Origin: an uncultured Clostridia bacterium
Lineage (GTDB): Bacteria > Bacillota > Clostridia > Oscillospirales > Acutalibacteraceae
Reading direction: 5' to 3'
NCBI GenBank assembly: GCA_944384855.1
Contig: CALWUY010000065.1
Location: 1 to 64,000, forward strand
DNA length: 64,000 nucleotides
Shown here: piece after piece, positions 1 to 8,238 of the stretch
Numbering within the stretch: position 1 is the stretch's first letter
Layout: each line of letters begins with the position of its first letter
The notes under the pieces: model-generated
Database searches by the model: none
Seen by the model: only the letters and a program-made list of their open reading frames with translations
What the model was told of the DNA's origin: nothing
Made by a program: the position numbers and the translations under genes

Positions 1-395
1 GTATACGGTGTGAATACCACTGTTTTATCTTCATTTTGCAGCCAGCACCTGCCCAAAGATCCGTTATAACTTTCAGGCGGCGTGGTTATCTCAAGGGGAA
101 ATTCGCCAAAGGTGAATTTAAGATTTACAGGTGAATCCGTAATATGCTCGGGTAGATGATTGAGAGAAAAATTAAGGTATCCGACATTATGACAGCCGAA
201 ATCCAGTATCACGCTTTCTCCGCTTTTTAAGACTACCGGTAATTCAGGCTCTTTTATTGCTTTTACGGCCAGATTCTGAAAAGCATTTCCGTCATTTTCA
301 AAACGAACCTGCTGTTTCGGATATATTTTTTTATGTTTCAGCCCGCTTTTCAAAGCTTCGGCTTTTTTTGCTAACTCGTAATTTATTTTGCTCAA
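1..395 (-). CDS. Alpha-L-rhamnosidase-like glycoside hydrolase, N-terminal part (runs off the left edge)
   Basis: Open to the window edge, so only about 131 N-terminal residues are seen. I place the start at a TTG (395-393) because AAGGATGG lies about 8 bases upstream; it begins LSKINYELAKKAEA. The stretch DFGCHNVGYLNFSLNH followed by KFTFGEFPLE resembles the N-terminal beta-sandwich region of GH78-type hydrolases, where an FGE motif recurs, and it parallels the FGEHIEDGR segment of the complete hydrolase at 5036-7090. It lies 14 bases after the stop of the HpcH/HpaI aldolase gene, so it is probably the last visible member of the operon started at 4892. Catalytic region not visible. Assignment to GH78 is inference from this similarity. 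Confidence 0.6.
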   Translation of the reverse strand, partial: MSKINYELAKKAEALKSGLKHKKIYPKQQVRFENDGNAFQNLAVKAIKEPELPVVLKSGESVILDFGCHNVGYLNFSLNHLPEHITDSPVNLKFTFGEFPLEITTPPESYNGSLGRCWLQNEDKTVVFTPY

Positions 396-409
396 AAAGT
401 ACCATCCTT

Positions 410-1189
410 TTACGTTGTCTGTTTTTTAATTTCTGTGAGAGTTTTAAGCATATTTACCGCTCCCGAATAAACATACTCTATATCTCCGCCGGAAAAAATG
501 ATGTTTGCTCCTCTGTCAGCCCAGCTTTTCAGTATTTTAGGGTCTGACGCGGAAGAAACTCCGAATGATTTTTTGTTTTTTATAAATATCCCGGCGATTT
601 TATCGTAAATCTTAAGCATTTCCGGATTCTGCGTATCTCCCAGATGTCCCATAGAGCCCGATAAATCATTCATACCCACTACGAAAGCGTCTATTCCCTC
701 TACCGCACACATTTCTTCAAGATTATTTACCGCGTCTATATGCTCAATCTGGATTATTCTGACTGTTTCGCGATATTTGTTATGTATATAATCCACAGCA
801 TCTATTTTACCGTACTCCAATGCCCTGAAAGGACCGAATCCGCGTATCCCGTAAGGCGGATAATCGCAGGATTCTACCGCCGCTTTTGCCTCTTCAGCAG
901 TTCGCACATACGGAAATATTATACCGTCAACCCCCATATCAAGCACAGGCTTTGCAAGTACAGGATCGTTCCAGGCTATTCTGACAACAGCCGGCGTGCC
1001 TCCCGCCCTTGCGGCGATAAGGTTGTTTTGAAGCGATTCAATGCCTATGGGCGTATGCTCAGTATCGATCCAAATTGCGTCGAAACCTACGCCTGCTATG
1101 CACTCTGTAAGAGGAGGCATACCTGCAAAAATATGCGTTCCTCTTATATATTCCCTGTTTTTGACCTTTGCAAAAAATTCCTTAGACAT
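410..1189 (-). CDS. HpcH/HpaI family aldolase (2-keto-3-deoxy acid aldolase-like)
   Basis: A 259-residue protein of usual family length. It shows the class II pyruvate aldolase signature: DAIWIDTEHTP near residue 38, RIAWNDP near 70, DMGVDGIIFPYVRTAEEA near 85, a YPPYGIRGFGP loop near 112 and IQIEHIDAVNN with metal-binding acid near 147. Family members (HpaI, GarL, RhmA/YfaU) split 2-keto-3-deoxy sugar acids into pyruvate and an aldehyde in the cytoplasm using a divalent metal. Its ATG overlaps the stop of the upstream dehydrogenase gene (TAATG), so the two are translationally coupled. Position between rhamnosidase-like genes suggests a deoxy-sugar acid such as 2-keto-3-deoxyrhamnonate as substrate; that is inference. 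Confidence 0.82.
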   Translation of the reverse strand: MSKEFFAKVKNREYIRGTHIFAGMPPLTECIAGVGFDAIWIDTEHTPIGIESLQNNLIAARAGGTPAVVRIAWNDPVLAKPVLDMGVDGIIFPYVRTAEEAKAAVESCDYPPYGIRGFGPFRALEYGKIDAVDYIHNKYRETVRIIQIEHIDAVNNLEEMCAVEGIDAFVVGMNDLSGSMGHLGDTQNPEMLKIYDKIAGIFIKNKKSFGVSSASDPKILKSWADRGANIIFSGGDIEYVYSGAVNMLKTLTEIKKQTT

Positions 1190-2184
1190 TATTTTTCCCC
1201 CTGCTTAATATAGTTAGGATTCAAAATGGTTTTTACAGGCTTTCCGTCAAAGAAATCCGCAACATTCTGTGCCGCCATGTCTCCTGCCCTTTCAAGACAT
1301 TCGTCAGTTCCCGCGCCGCAATGAGGCAGCAGCATAACATTTGGCAGTGTAAGCAGCGGATTATCGGCATCGGGGGGCTCTTTGCAGAATACATCAAGGC
1401 CTGCGGCAGCGATTTCCTTTGTTCTCAAAGCCTCCGCCAGATCCTCTTCGACAATAAGCTTTCCCCTTCCTGTATTAATTAAAACAGCAGAGTTTTTCAT
1501 TCCCTTTAAAAACTCTTTATTTATCATACCGTTAGTTTCGGGTGTTGACGGTACATGAAGGCTTATAATATCTGCTTCCTTTTGTATCCTGTCAACTGTA
1601 GCGTATTCCACGTTGAGCGCCTTTGCGGTCTTTTCGTCCCAAATCAAATCATAGGCTAAAATCTTACAGTTAAATCCTGAAAGCATTCTGGCAAGCGCTT
1701 TTGCTATATCTCCGAAACCTATAAGCCCTACCGTCTTGCCCTCTATCTGCCTGCCGGTTTTGCTTTCAAAAAACCTGCTCCAATCTCCTGCTCTTACCTC
1801 CTTGTCCGCATCCGGCAAACGGCGCAAAAGACAGATGATAAGCCCCATAGCGCACTCGGCGACCGCTGTTGAAAGCGTTCCTGCCGCGTTGCATACGGCT
1901 ACTCCGTGTTCTGCGGCGGCAGCTTTATCTATCTCGTCAGTTCCCACACCGTAACGTGAAATCAATTTTAAACTCCCGTCAAGGTCTTCAAATACCGAGG
2001 CGGGAAACTTTTCACCGCAGCTGATAACTGCTGAATATCCGCGAAGTTTATCTGTCCAGTCAGCCGCATTTCTCGTCTCCATATCAAGCAGATCTGCCGG
2101 ATACCCCTTGCTGTCAAGAAAATCCTTCATTTTTTTACGGAAAACCATTGGCTGCTGTTTTCCTATAATCGCTACCTTGTCCAT
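1189..2184 (-). CDS. D-isomer-specific 2-hydroxyacid dehydrogenase
   Basis: About 331 residues with the usual layout: N-terminal catalytic lobe, then the NAD-binding lobe with GKTVGLIGFGDIAKALARM, and the C-terminal catalytic residues in NTGRGKLIVEEDLAEAL (Arg), DVFCKEPPDADNPLL (Glu) and LPHCGAGT (His). It interconverts a D-2-hydroxy acid and the 2-oxo acid with NAD(H); SerA-like and glyoxylate/hydroxypyruvate reductase-like enzymes share this fold. The longest frame begins at 2202, but GAGGAG sits 8 bases before the ATG at 2184, which gives MDKVAIIGKQQP and leaves 5 bases after the stop of the upstream gene. Exact substrate unknown. Confidence 0.85.
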   Translation of the reverse strand: MDKVAIIGKQQPMVFRKKMKDFLDSKGYPADLLDMETRNAADWTDKLRGYSAVISCGEKFPASVFEDLDGSLKLISRYGVGTDEIDKAAAAEHGVAVCNAAGTLSTAVAECAMGLIICLLRRLPDADKEVRAGDWSRFFESKTGRQIEGKTVGLIGFGDIAKALARMLSGFNCKILAYDLIWDEKTAKALNVEYATVDRIQKEADIISLHVPSTPETNGMINKEFLKGMKNSAVLINTGRGKLIVEEDLAEALRTKEIAAAGLDVFCKEPPDADNPLLTLPNVMLLPHCGAGTDECLERAGDMAAQNVADFFDGKPVKTILNPNYIKQGEK

Positions 2185-2189
2185 TTGTC

Positions 2190-3233
2190 TTACTCCTCGC
2201 AAATTTTAATCATGGTTTTGATAGAATTAGGATAATTGCTTCTTACAAAACCTTTCATACAGTCTTCAAAGTTTAATTCATCCGTAATAATCGGCAGCAT
2301 ATTCGGTTTCTTTTGTTCTAAAATTTTAAGCACTCCGCTCATATTTCCGTACTCGCCCATAACCCCGAAAATATTTAAGGATTTTGATACAATGGTATCA
2401 ACGTTGACATCTGTTTCGCTTTTTTCGTAAAATCCTATAAGTCCGATTATACCTCCGCCTCGCGCAAGGTTTATACTGTCTGTAAAAGTCCCCTGTGCAC
2501 CCGAACATTCTATGACAAAATCTGCTCCTTTACCGCCTGTCATCCGGTCAATTTCTTCAAACCGGTCCTGATTTCTTATATTTATAATTTCCGCCCCAAG
2601 CGCTTTGGCAGCTTTCAGTTTTTCGGGATTTCTGCCTATTACAACCGTTTTGCCGGCTCCGGCACAAATAGACAGCACTGCCGCCGCCATACCTATACAT
2701 CCCGTGCCTATTACCGCAACTGTCGACTCCGAATTGATATTCATTCGTTTGGTCGCTCCGTAGGCTACTGAAAACGGCTCGCACAAAGCAGCTTCTTTAA
2801 GCGATATTCCGTCGGGTATTTTATAAACATGATGTTCCGGAATTACAAAATATTCAGAAAACGCGCCGTCATAAACAGGATCTATTGTTCCTACATATCT
2901 TGTATTGGGGCATTTGTCAAAATCTCCGTTTGTACAATCTTCACACTCACCGCAGGCTACGGCATTGTCGCCTACTATCCTGTCTCCTAACTTAAATTTC
3001 GTCACGCTGCTTCCGACCTTTTCCACAATTCCCGACCATTCATGTCCTAAACGGACCGGATATGTAACCTGACCGTTTTCGGCAAAGCTGCAGCTGCCCG
3101 AAAACAGGTCCTGGTCCGTGCCGCATACTCCGCAATAACAGATTTTAACTAAAATTTCATTTTCTTTAAGCGCAGGCTCAGGCAGATTTTCAAAATGGCC
3201 CTTACCCTTACCGTCGGCAAAAAAGGTTTTCAT
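2190..3233 (-). CDS. Zinc-dependent MDR-family alcohol/polyol dehydrogenase
   Basis: 347 residues, normal for the family. Catalytic zinc ligands are visible in YCGVCGTDQDL (Cys) and RLGHEWSGIVEKVG (His-Glu). The structural zinc loop is CGECEDCTNGDFDKC, followed by a cofactor-binding segment VAVIGTGCIGMAAAVL. Sorbitol, threonine and sugar dehydrogenases of this type oxidise a secondary hydroxyl or an anomeric carbon with NAD(P). GGAGG precedes the ATG by 7 bases. It lies 13 bases after the mutarotase-like gene. In this operon it is the best candidate for oxidising a free sugar to its lactone (inference). Confidence 0.85.
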   Translation of the reverse strand: MKTFFADGKGKGHFENLPEPALKENEILVKICYCGVCGTDQDLFSGSCSFAENGQVTYPVRLGHEWSGIVEKVGSSVTKFKLGDRIVGDNAVACGECEDCTNGDFDKCPNTRYVGTIDPVYDGAFSEYFVIPEHHVYKIPDGISLKEAALCEPFSVAYGATKRMNINSESTVAVIGTGCIGMAAAVLSICAGAGKTVVIGRNPEKLKAAKALGAEIINIRNQDRFEEIDRMTGGKGADFVIECSGAQGTFTDSINLARGGGIIGLIGFYEKSETDVNVDTIVSKSLNIFGVMGEYGNMSGVLKILEQKKPNMLPIITDELNFEDCMKGFVRSNYPNSIKTMIKICEE

Positions 3234-3246
3234 TTGTTTCCTCCTA

Positions 3247-4113
3247 TTATATGTTTTTAATTTTTAGCTTCACCGTAAAAGAAACACTCCCTTTTGGCGG
3301 GATTACAGAGGATTTCCCATCTCTAAGTGCATTGACTGGACTGTCAAACGGAGCAGTACACGGTTCAAGAGCTATATTGTACATTTGCTTGAAACTTCCG
3401 TTATTCATCCATATTCCCAGATACTTTACCGCGTTTCCGTCAAAGTTCAGCATAATCCGTTTTTTCCGTTGCGGATAAACTATTCCGCATTCAAGAGCGT
3501 TGTTTTCATCATTATAATAATATTTATAGCTTTCACCGGCAGGACTGTATTCCCCTAAAATATTCATTTCTTCCGGCGCTTTTCCAAACATAACTGTCTT
3601 TTGGATACCTTCAGGGAAATTTTCCGTAACGTATGCTCCTTTTTCTCCTGCAAACATCATGTGACCCGCCCAAATATACGGCAGTTCAAAGGGATTTCTG
3701 TTTTTGATAACATAATCTATATTTAAAACATCGCCGAAAGTATAAATCTTTTTATGTATTTCGGAATTGACAGATTTTATCTGTGCTTCAAATGATATGC
3801 TGTTTTCCTCTATAGTGCATTTGTGTTCTATACGGCAGGATTCTCCGTGGTCGGGATATTCGAAATTTCCGATCACGCACGGATCTATGGTGGGAAACAT
3901 ATCGTCAAACCCGCTGCATTCCGCCGCCGCATAATCTGTATCAATAAACAGTCTCTTATACTCTTTTCCTTTTGCCTGTTCAAGCATTTCGATGCCATCA
4001 GCGGTTTTCAGCGATACCATTTTCGCTCCGTCAAACGGAAGAAAGACAGCGGCTAAAATATCGTTTGAAATCGCGACTGCCGGACGGTTTTTGTAGCTTG
4101 TCTCAAAAATCAT
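3247..4113 (-). CDS. Aldose 1-epimerase-like (mutarotase fold) protein
   Basis: About 288 residues. The pattern of a galactose-mutarotase-like beta-sandwich is recognisable: GAKMVSLKTADGIEML near the N-terminus, a central FDDMFPTIDPC segment, DHGESCRIEHKC where mutarotases carry their conserved acid/His region, and a C-terminal NIALEPCTAPFDSPVNAL where the catalytic Glu of the family lies. A GTG at 4122 is also in frame and abuts the TAG of the upstream gene, but it sits inside the AGGTGA ribosome binding site, so ATG at 4113 is the likelier start. Probable role: anomer interconversion of the sugar handled by this operon. Not certain to be active on a free aldose. Confidence 0.65.
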   Translation of the reverse strand: MIFETSYKNRPAVAISNDILAAVFLPFDGAKMVSLKTADGIEMLEQAKGKEYKRLFIDTDYAAAECSGFDDMFPTIDPCVIGNFEYPDHGESCRIEHKCTIEENSISFEAQIKSVNSEIHKKIYTFGDVLNIDYVIKNRNPFELPYIWAGHMMFAGEKGAYVTENFPEGIQKTVMFGKAPEEMNILGEYSPAGESYKYYYNDENNALECGIVYPQRKKRIMLNFDGNAVKYLGIWMNNGSFKQMYNIALEPCTAPFDSPVNALRDGKSSVIPPKGSVSFTVKLKIKNI

Positions 4114-4122
4114 ATACGTCAC

Positions 4123-4827
4123 CTATATTTCAAATGTCTCTCCCGGCCGCATTAAAAGGTAATTGAATTTCCCTTCGGCGTTCTTCGCAAAAATATCCGG
4201 ATTTCCGCCGTGCTCGGCGAAACACCAGTAATGGCTGGGAACCGTAAGCTTAGCATTTAAGATTTCGGCTGCCCTTACACCTTCGGTTTCATCCATATTG
4301 CCGAACGCACCATTAATCGGTATTATGAGCAAATCAGCATTATGAAGCTCGGAATTTGCAAAATAATCCTCTCTGAAAGCGGTATCTCCGGCTATATATA
4401 TTTTTTTACCCGATAATGTCAGCAGTACGCCTATTGCGTCGGGGGTATCTTTGCCGTGATCACAGGCAACAGCCTTAATTTTCACACCTTTTATTTCAGC
4501 TGTGTCTCCCTCTTTCAAATATGTTGTACGGTTCTGTTCAAGATTCAGTCTTTCAGCCTCAGCCCTGACATCATAAGCACATACAAATCTGGTTTTTCGG
4601 TTTGACATAATAACCGGCACGGAATCCGGATCAAAATGATCATAATGCGCGTGAGTGGAAATCAGAATGTCCAAATCCAGCTCATCTGCTTTGAAAACAT
4701 AAGGCAAAAGTCTTTTAAATCCGAAATATCTGTAACAGCAATCTGACAAATACAAGTCTGAACCTATCCTGACTCCGTCATCGGTCTCAAAAATAAATCC
4801 TGCCTGTCCAGCATATGTAATTTGCAT
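4123..4827 (-). CDS. UlaG-like metallo-beta-lactamase-fold hydrolase (putative sugar lactonase)
   Basis: About 234 residues. The metal-binding motif STHAHYDHFDPDSVP (HxHxDH) lies near residue 58, AVACDHG supplies a further His, and IAGDTAF supplies the bridging Asp. The segments SDLYLSDCCYRYFGFKRLLP and IIPINGAFGNMDETEG match the pattern of UlaG (L-ascorbate-6-phosphate lactonase) rather than beta-lactamases. GTG at 4836 is within the GGAGTGGG ribosome binding site, so ATG at 4827 (MQITYAGQAGF) is preferred. First gene of the operon, 36 bases downstream of a consensus -10. Suggested role: hydrolysis of a sugar lactone made by the zinc dehydrogenase (inference). Confidence 0.78.
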   Translation of the reverse strand: MQITYAGQAGFIFETDDGVRIGSDLYLSDCCYRYFGFKRLLPYVFKADELDLDILISTHAHYDHFDPDSVPVIMSNRKTRFVCAYDVRAEAERLNLEQNRTTYLKEGDTAEIKGVKIKAVACDHGKDTPDAIGVLLTLSGKKIYIAGDTAFREDYFANSELHNADLLIIPINGAFGNMDETEGVRAAEILNAKLTVPSHYWCFAEHGGNPDIFAKNAEGKFNYLLMRPGETFEI

Positions 4828-4862
4828 ATTTCCCACTCCGTTTTGATATCAATTATGCAAAT

Positions 4863-4892
4863 ATTATAAAATATACGAAATATTTATGTCAA
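4863..4892 (-). promoter_or_regulatory. Sigma-A promoter of the 4827-to-left operon
   Basis: On the minus strand, -35 TTGACA (4892-4887) and -10 TATAAT (4868-4863) are separated by 18 bases of AT-rich sequence. Both hexamers are perfect. It faces the UlaG-like gene and presumably drives the six-gene run to the left edge. Confidence 0.8.
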
Positions 4893-4972
4893 GAATTATT
4901 TAATTATTCATATTCGGACTTCAGCTTGTTTGAAAAGTTATACAGTTCTTGATTTCATACTTTAATATAATA

Positions 4973-5011
4973 ATGCCGTTTGCTGAGACCTGCATCCTCA
5001 GCAAACGGCAT
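4973..5011 (-). terminator. Intrinsic terminator after the GH78-like gene
   Basis: Perfect 15-bp inverted repeat, ATGCCGTTTGCTGAG (4973-4987) and its complement (4997-5011), with a 9-base loop. It lies 25 bases past the stop at 5036 and is followed on the minus strand by ATTATTATATT. It separates the hydrolase transcript from the operon promoter at 4892. Confidence 0.85.
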
Positions 5012-5035
5012 CTGTTTAAAACAAAATATTCAGCT

Positions 5036-7090
5036 TCACTCTACAATATCTTCCGGTAAAAAAACCGGTTTTTTATCTTCCGACAGCAGACGGTAATAAT
5101 ATACCGGAAGTGCAGACCATCCGTGGCACAAGCTGCCGGCATTGTCGAAATCAGCCGCTCCGATTTCGGTTTCCCAAAATGACGTAGCACCCTTTGCGAT
5201 CATCTTCATCCAGCGTTTATTCATGTCCTGACGTATAAAGTCTTCCTGACCGCCGACTTTCAGCAGAGCATCATACCTGAATATCTGGGCGCTTAATGAA
5301 ATACCTACCGCGTCCGTTTTGTCTGTGAGCACCGGCAGTATATCTGAGTAATTTTCCTTAGGGCATACGCCGCTCCATACCGCTAAAGCCGTAGAAAGCT
5401 GGCTTTTGCCGCCCTTACTGCCGTTCATCACATAATTATAATAAAATCCTTTTTCATCATACAAATTATCATTTATGGCTTTTTTAGTTTTTCGGGCTAA
5501 CTCAAGCCAATTATTTTTTTCAATATTCAGCTTTTCATAAATTTTATGAGCCGACAAAGCCGCCGCAACAAAAAATGCATTGAGCGGAAGTTCGTACCTG
5601 CCCGGTTCAAGATTACCGTTACGATCTATCGGATTACCGTCTAAATTTTCAGACCATTCATAAAAATTCCAATACGGCAGTTCCAAAAATCTGTCAACCA
5701 AGCCGTTTTCAGATACTCTTGACTTTACCGCATTAAGTATCTTTTCAATAATCGGCAGCATTTCCTTCACAAATTCAATATCGCCGCTGTATAACATATA
5801 CTCATACACCGCAACTATCCAAACCAATGAAAAAGAAGGTATAGTAATCGGAATTTTAGCCGGTGCGCAAAGTTCAAGCAAACCGTCATCCCTTATGCCT
5901 AATCCAAGAAGTCTTAAACTCTCCCTCGCAAATGTAAATTCGCCGAACGCATAATATCCGCAAAGTATCTGATTACGGGAGTCCATAGCGTATAAAGCCT
6001 GCTCACGCCACGGAGTATCTTCATAATGATCATGCATGCAAAGCTTAAGCGTCCTTACTCCGATATCATATATTTTTTCTTCCTCAGATGTAAGGCCTTT
6101 TGGTTTTTCCAAATCTTTAACAGGATATAATACTTCCCTGACAGTAGCTTCTAATGACAGTATGTTTTCCCTGCCGCAGTAAATATATACCTGAATATAT
6201 CTTCCGCCGATTCGTTTGATGTAATGCGTAAATTCTGTATCGCCTGCCGGCGCCGTGTACTCGACTGCAAAATTCCTGGGCCAGATATAGCTTCTTACCC
6301 TTCCGTCTTCGATATGCTCTCCGAAGCCTATATCTATTTTTGCCCCGGACTTTAAATTGGTTTTCAGCGTGAGCAGTCCGCTGCTCTCTTCAGAAAGGTC
6401 GAAAAGCATATATATACCGTTAGGATTTTCCGGATCCCACTCCGCCTGCTGCATTCTCCGTCCGGTTTCGCAGTCGGATAAATCGGCTTTTACCGTACCT
6501 GAAGCGATCAATCGGGAAGGCTTATTGTCAAGCAAAACCGTCTTCTTTATTTTCCTTAGAACCGGCTCGGACGAATTTTCTCTGCATTCAGGCGTATCGA
6601 AACCGTCGGTATCAGCCGTAAGCCATCCATCATAATTACATCCGTTACAGATAAATCCGAAACTCAGCTGACCGCTTATTTTAGGGACACTGCCGCTTTT
6701 GTAGCACGGATCTTGCCGGCAAAGTGTATCCGCTCCGCTTTTGGCAATGGCTTCACCATCGCACTCCACCCTGAACCTGATACCCGGCGTCCCCGGATAA
6801 TATGTAGACGACTCTTCAGCCTGGCAATATCCCAGTATGCACATACGGTTCTCACCGGACTTAATATAAGAGGTAATATCTATACTGTCATATACCGTAT
6901 AAAACGGATAATCCGGATACTGTCCGTACCCGGCAAACTTTCCGTTTATCCACAATACATACTGACTGTCCGCCCTTATTATCAGCTGAGCCTTTGAAAA
7001 CGAACCGCCGACCGTAAATTTATGTACAAAATCCGCGTAAATATTTACATCCCGGAAATTTTCGGGCCACACCCATTTTTCATCACACAT
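5036..7090 (-). CDS. Alpha-L-rhamnosidase-like glycoside hydrolase (GH78-type, six-hairpin)
   Basis: 684 residues, no signal peptide, so probably cytoplasmic. An N-terminal beta-rich part contains VLWINGKFAGYGQYP (carbohydrate-binding-like) near residue 45. FGEHIEDGRVRSYIWP precedes the (alpha/alpha)6 barrel. The barrel carries HYEDTPWREQALYAMDSRNQ near residue 355, which aligns in pattern with the GH78 catalytic loop DCPxRxE/Q, and EIGAADFDNAGSLCHGWSA near the C-terminus, typical of the family. AGGGAG lies 9-10 bases before the ATG at 7090. It would remove terminal rhamnose or a related sugar from an imported oligosaccharide or glycoside. Substrate is not provable here; shorter than many GH78 enzymes (about 900 residues). 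Confidence 0.72.
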   Translation of the reverse strand: MCDEKWVWPENFRDVNIYADFVHKFTVGGSFSKAQLIIRADSQYVLWINGKFAGYGQYPDYPFYTVYDSIDITSYIKSGENRMCILGYCQAEESSTYYPGTPGIRFRVECDGEAIAKSGADTLCRQDPCYKSGSVPKISGQLSFGFICNGCNYDGWLTADTDGFDTPECRENSSEPVLRKIKKTVLLDNKPSRLIASGTVKADLSDCETGRRMQQAEWDPENPNGIYMLFDLSEESSGLLTLKTNLKSGAKIDIGFGEHIEDGRVRSYIWPRNFAVEYTAPAGDTEFTHYIKRIGGRYIQVYIYCGRENILSLEATVREVLYPVKDLEKPKGLTSEEEKIYDIGVRTLKLCMHDHYEDTPWREQALYAMDSRNQILCGYYAFGEFTFARESLRLLGLGIRDDGLLELCAPAKIPITIPSFSLVWIVAVYEYMLYSGDIEFVKEMLPIIEKILNAVKSRVSENGLVDRFLELPYWNFYEWSENLDGNPIDRNGNLEPGRYELPLNAFFVAAALSAHKIYEKLNIEKNNWLELARKTKKAINDNLYDEKGFYYNYVMNGSKGGKSQLSTALAVWSGVCPKENYSDILPVLTDKTDAVGISLSAQIFRYDALLKVGGQEDFIRQDMNKRWMKMIAKGATSFWETEIGAADFDNAGSLCHGWSALPVYYYRLLSEDKKPVFLPEDIVE

Positions 7091-7152
7091 ATACGCAAAC
7101 TCCCTGCCGAAATATTTTTTCAGATAAAAGCCGTTGTTTTACATCTTTTTAG

Positions 7153-7158
7153 ATTATA
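7153..7158 (-). promoter_or_regulatory. Extended -10 upstream of the GH78-like gene
   Basis: TGATATAAT on the minus strand (TATAAT at 7158-7153) about 60 bases before the ATG at 7090. No good -35 is seen at 17-18 bases, as expected for an extended -10 promoter. Confidence 0.45.
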
Positions 7159-7200
7159 TCATATTACAACGACAATATCATTAAAAATTTATTTATTTTC

Positions 7201-7548
7201 TATATGATTTTAATCTTGTACGGCTGTAAGCGGCAATTTGGTATTATGGCTATGGCGTGCGTAAAGTAATTGTCCCTGTTCCTCCTGCGGTACGGTGTGG
7301 AGTGCGTATCCGCCGCCGCAAGCGCATGACGAATTACCGTATCCATCTGATTTTCGGTAAGTGGAAACTGCACTCGGGCAGTACAACGATGACCTTACCG
7401 CACGAAAACGATAGGTCAGGGAAAACAGAAGCTTTCAGGCAAATCCGCCGGGACGGGCGAGCATAACAAAACTTCTATGCCGGCTTCATGCAGTAAAACC
7501 AGCCGATACTGAGAAAGAAATTCTTTGACAGCGGCAGCTAATAAAGGA
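7201..7548 (-). pseudogene. Possible decayed coding remnant in a 500-base gap
   Basis: The gap between the GH78-like gene and the ABC permease gene holds no intact gene. On the minus strand one frame stays open for about 40 codons (from LAAAVKEFLSQYRL to DLPESFCFP), meets two stops, then stays open again for about 58 codons (with PLTENQMDTVIRHALAAADT). The same frame on both sides of the stops, plus a GC content that looks higher than in the flanks, suggests a dead gene fragment. I do not recognise the family. A 69-codon plus-strand frame in the same place is arginine-rich and looks like a shadow. Low confidence. Confidence 0.25.
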
Positions 7549-7549
7549 A

Positions 7550-7579
7550 AAACCGTCAGCATGTGACTGCTGACGGTTT
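7550..7579 (-). terminator. Intrinsic terminator after the ABC exporter operon
   Basis: Inverted repeat AAACCGTCAGC (7550-7560) and GCTGACGGTTT (7569-7579), 16 bases past the permease stop, followed on the minus strand by TTTTCCTTTATT. Confidence 0.8.
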
Positions 7580-7594
7580 TATACGTACTGTGCA

Positions 7595-8236
7595 TTAAAG
7601 CAAATCCTTATTTATAACTATTTTTTTAGAGATATTTAATGATATTAGCCAAGCTGCAATTCCAAAAGCAAAAATCATTAAGCTCAATACTGCCGGAGTT
7701 GAATTAAAATAGTTTGTAATTTCCGGCGGGAGCTTTATATTTTCTGCCGCCGTTAATAAGAACGGAGACAGAAATATCAAAAAACCCAAAAATTTCGTCT
7801 TTTCATAACCAAATTTAAACTGCACAGGCAATAAAATCCCCATACAAACAGCTTGTATAAGAAATACAATCGCCGCCCCATGCAAAAAATTATCAACGGC
7901 AAGTTCGGGAATAAATCGCGTTTCAATAAAAAACGGGATACAGCAAACTGCATAAATAATAAGATGCAGCCAGTATTTTGAACGGACTATCCCCGATTTC
8001 ATATACGGTGTTGATGCTAACAGCGCAGTGACTTTCGGATATTTATTTTCTTTTTCAGAAATAGCTAAATTAAATGCGACTGATGAAATAAGAACTGCCA
8101 TTAGAAAGCTATATAACCCGCCCATTTCCGGCTGCCTCCAAGCGAGGAGAAGCGGCAATCCTATTCCTAAAGCGATTACACATAAAGCGTAGCCTTTAAC
8201 AATCATTATATCCTTTTTGATTAACGGTATAATCAT
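7595..8236 (-). CDS. ABC-2 type exporter permease
   Basis: 213 residues with about six hydrophobic segments (for example residues 14-31, 41-58, 91-104, 120-140, 152-166 and 184-200), matching the small ABC2-membrane permeases found beside GntR regulators (YtrC/PF13346-like). It would form the membrane channel of an exporter with the ATPase encoded 2 bases upstream. AAGGAG precedes the ATG at 8236 by about 11 bases. Substrate unknown; family examples act in envelope stress or antimicrobial peptide export. Confidence 0.8.
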   Translation of the reverse strand: MIIPLIKKDIMIVKGYALCVIALGIGLPLLLAWRQPEMGGLYSFLMAVLISSVAFNLAISEKENKYPKVTALLASTPYMKSGIVRSKYWLHLIIYAVCCIPFFIETRFIPELAVDNFLHGAAIVFLIQAVCMGILLPVQFKFGYEKTKFLGFLIFLSPFLLTAAENIKLPPEITNYFNSTPAVLSLMIFAFGIAAWLISLNISKKIVINKDLL

Positions 8237-8238
8237 TC

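Noticed and set aside
7257-7466. 69-codon plus-strand open frame
   Set aside because: Arginine-rich, no ribosome binding site, and the opposite strand has the better, though broken, coding sense.
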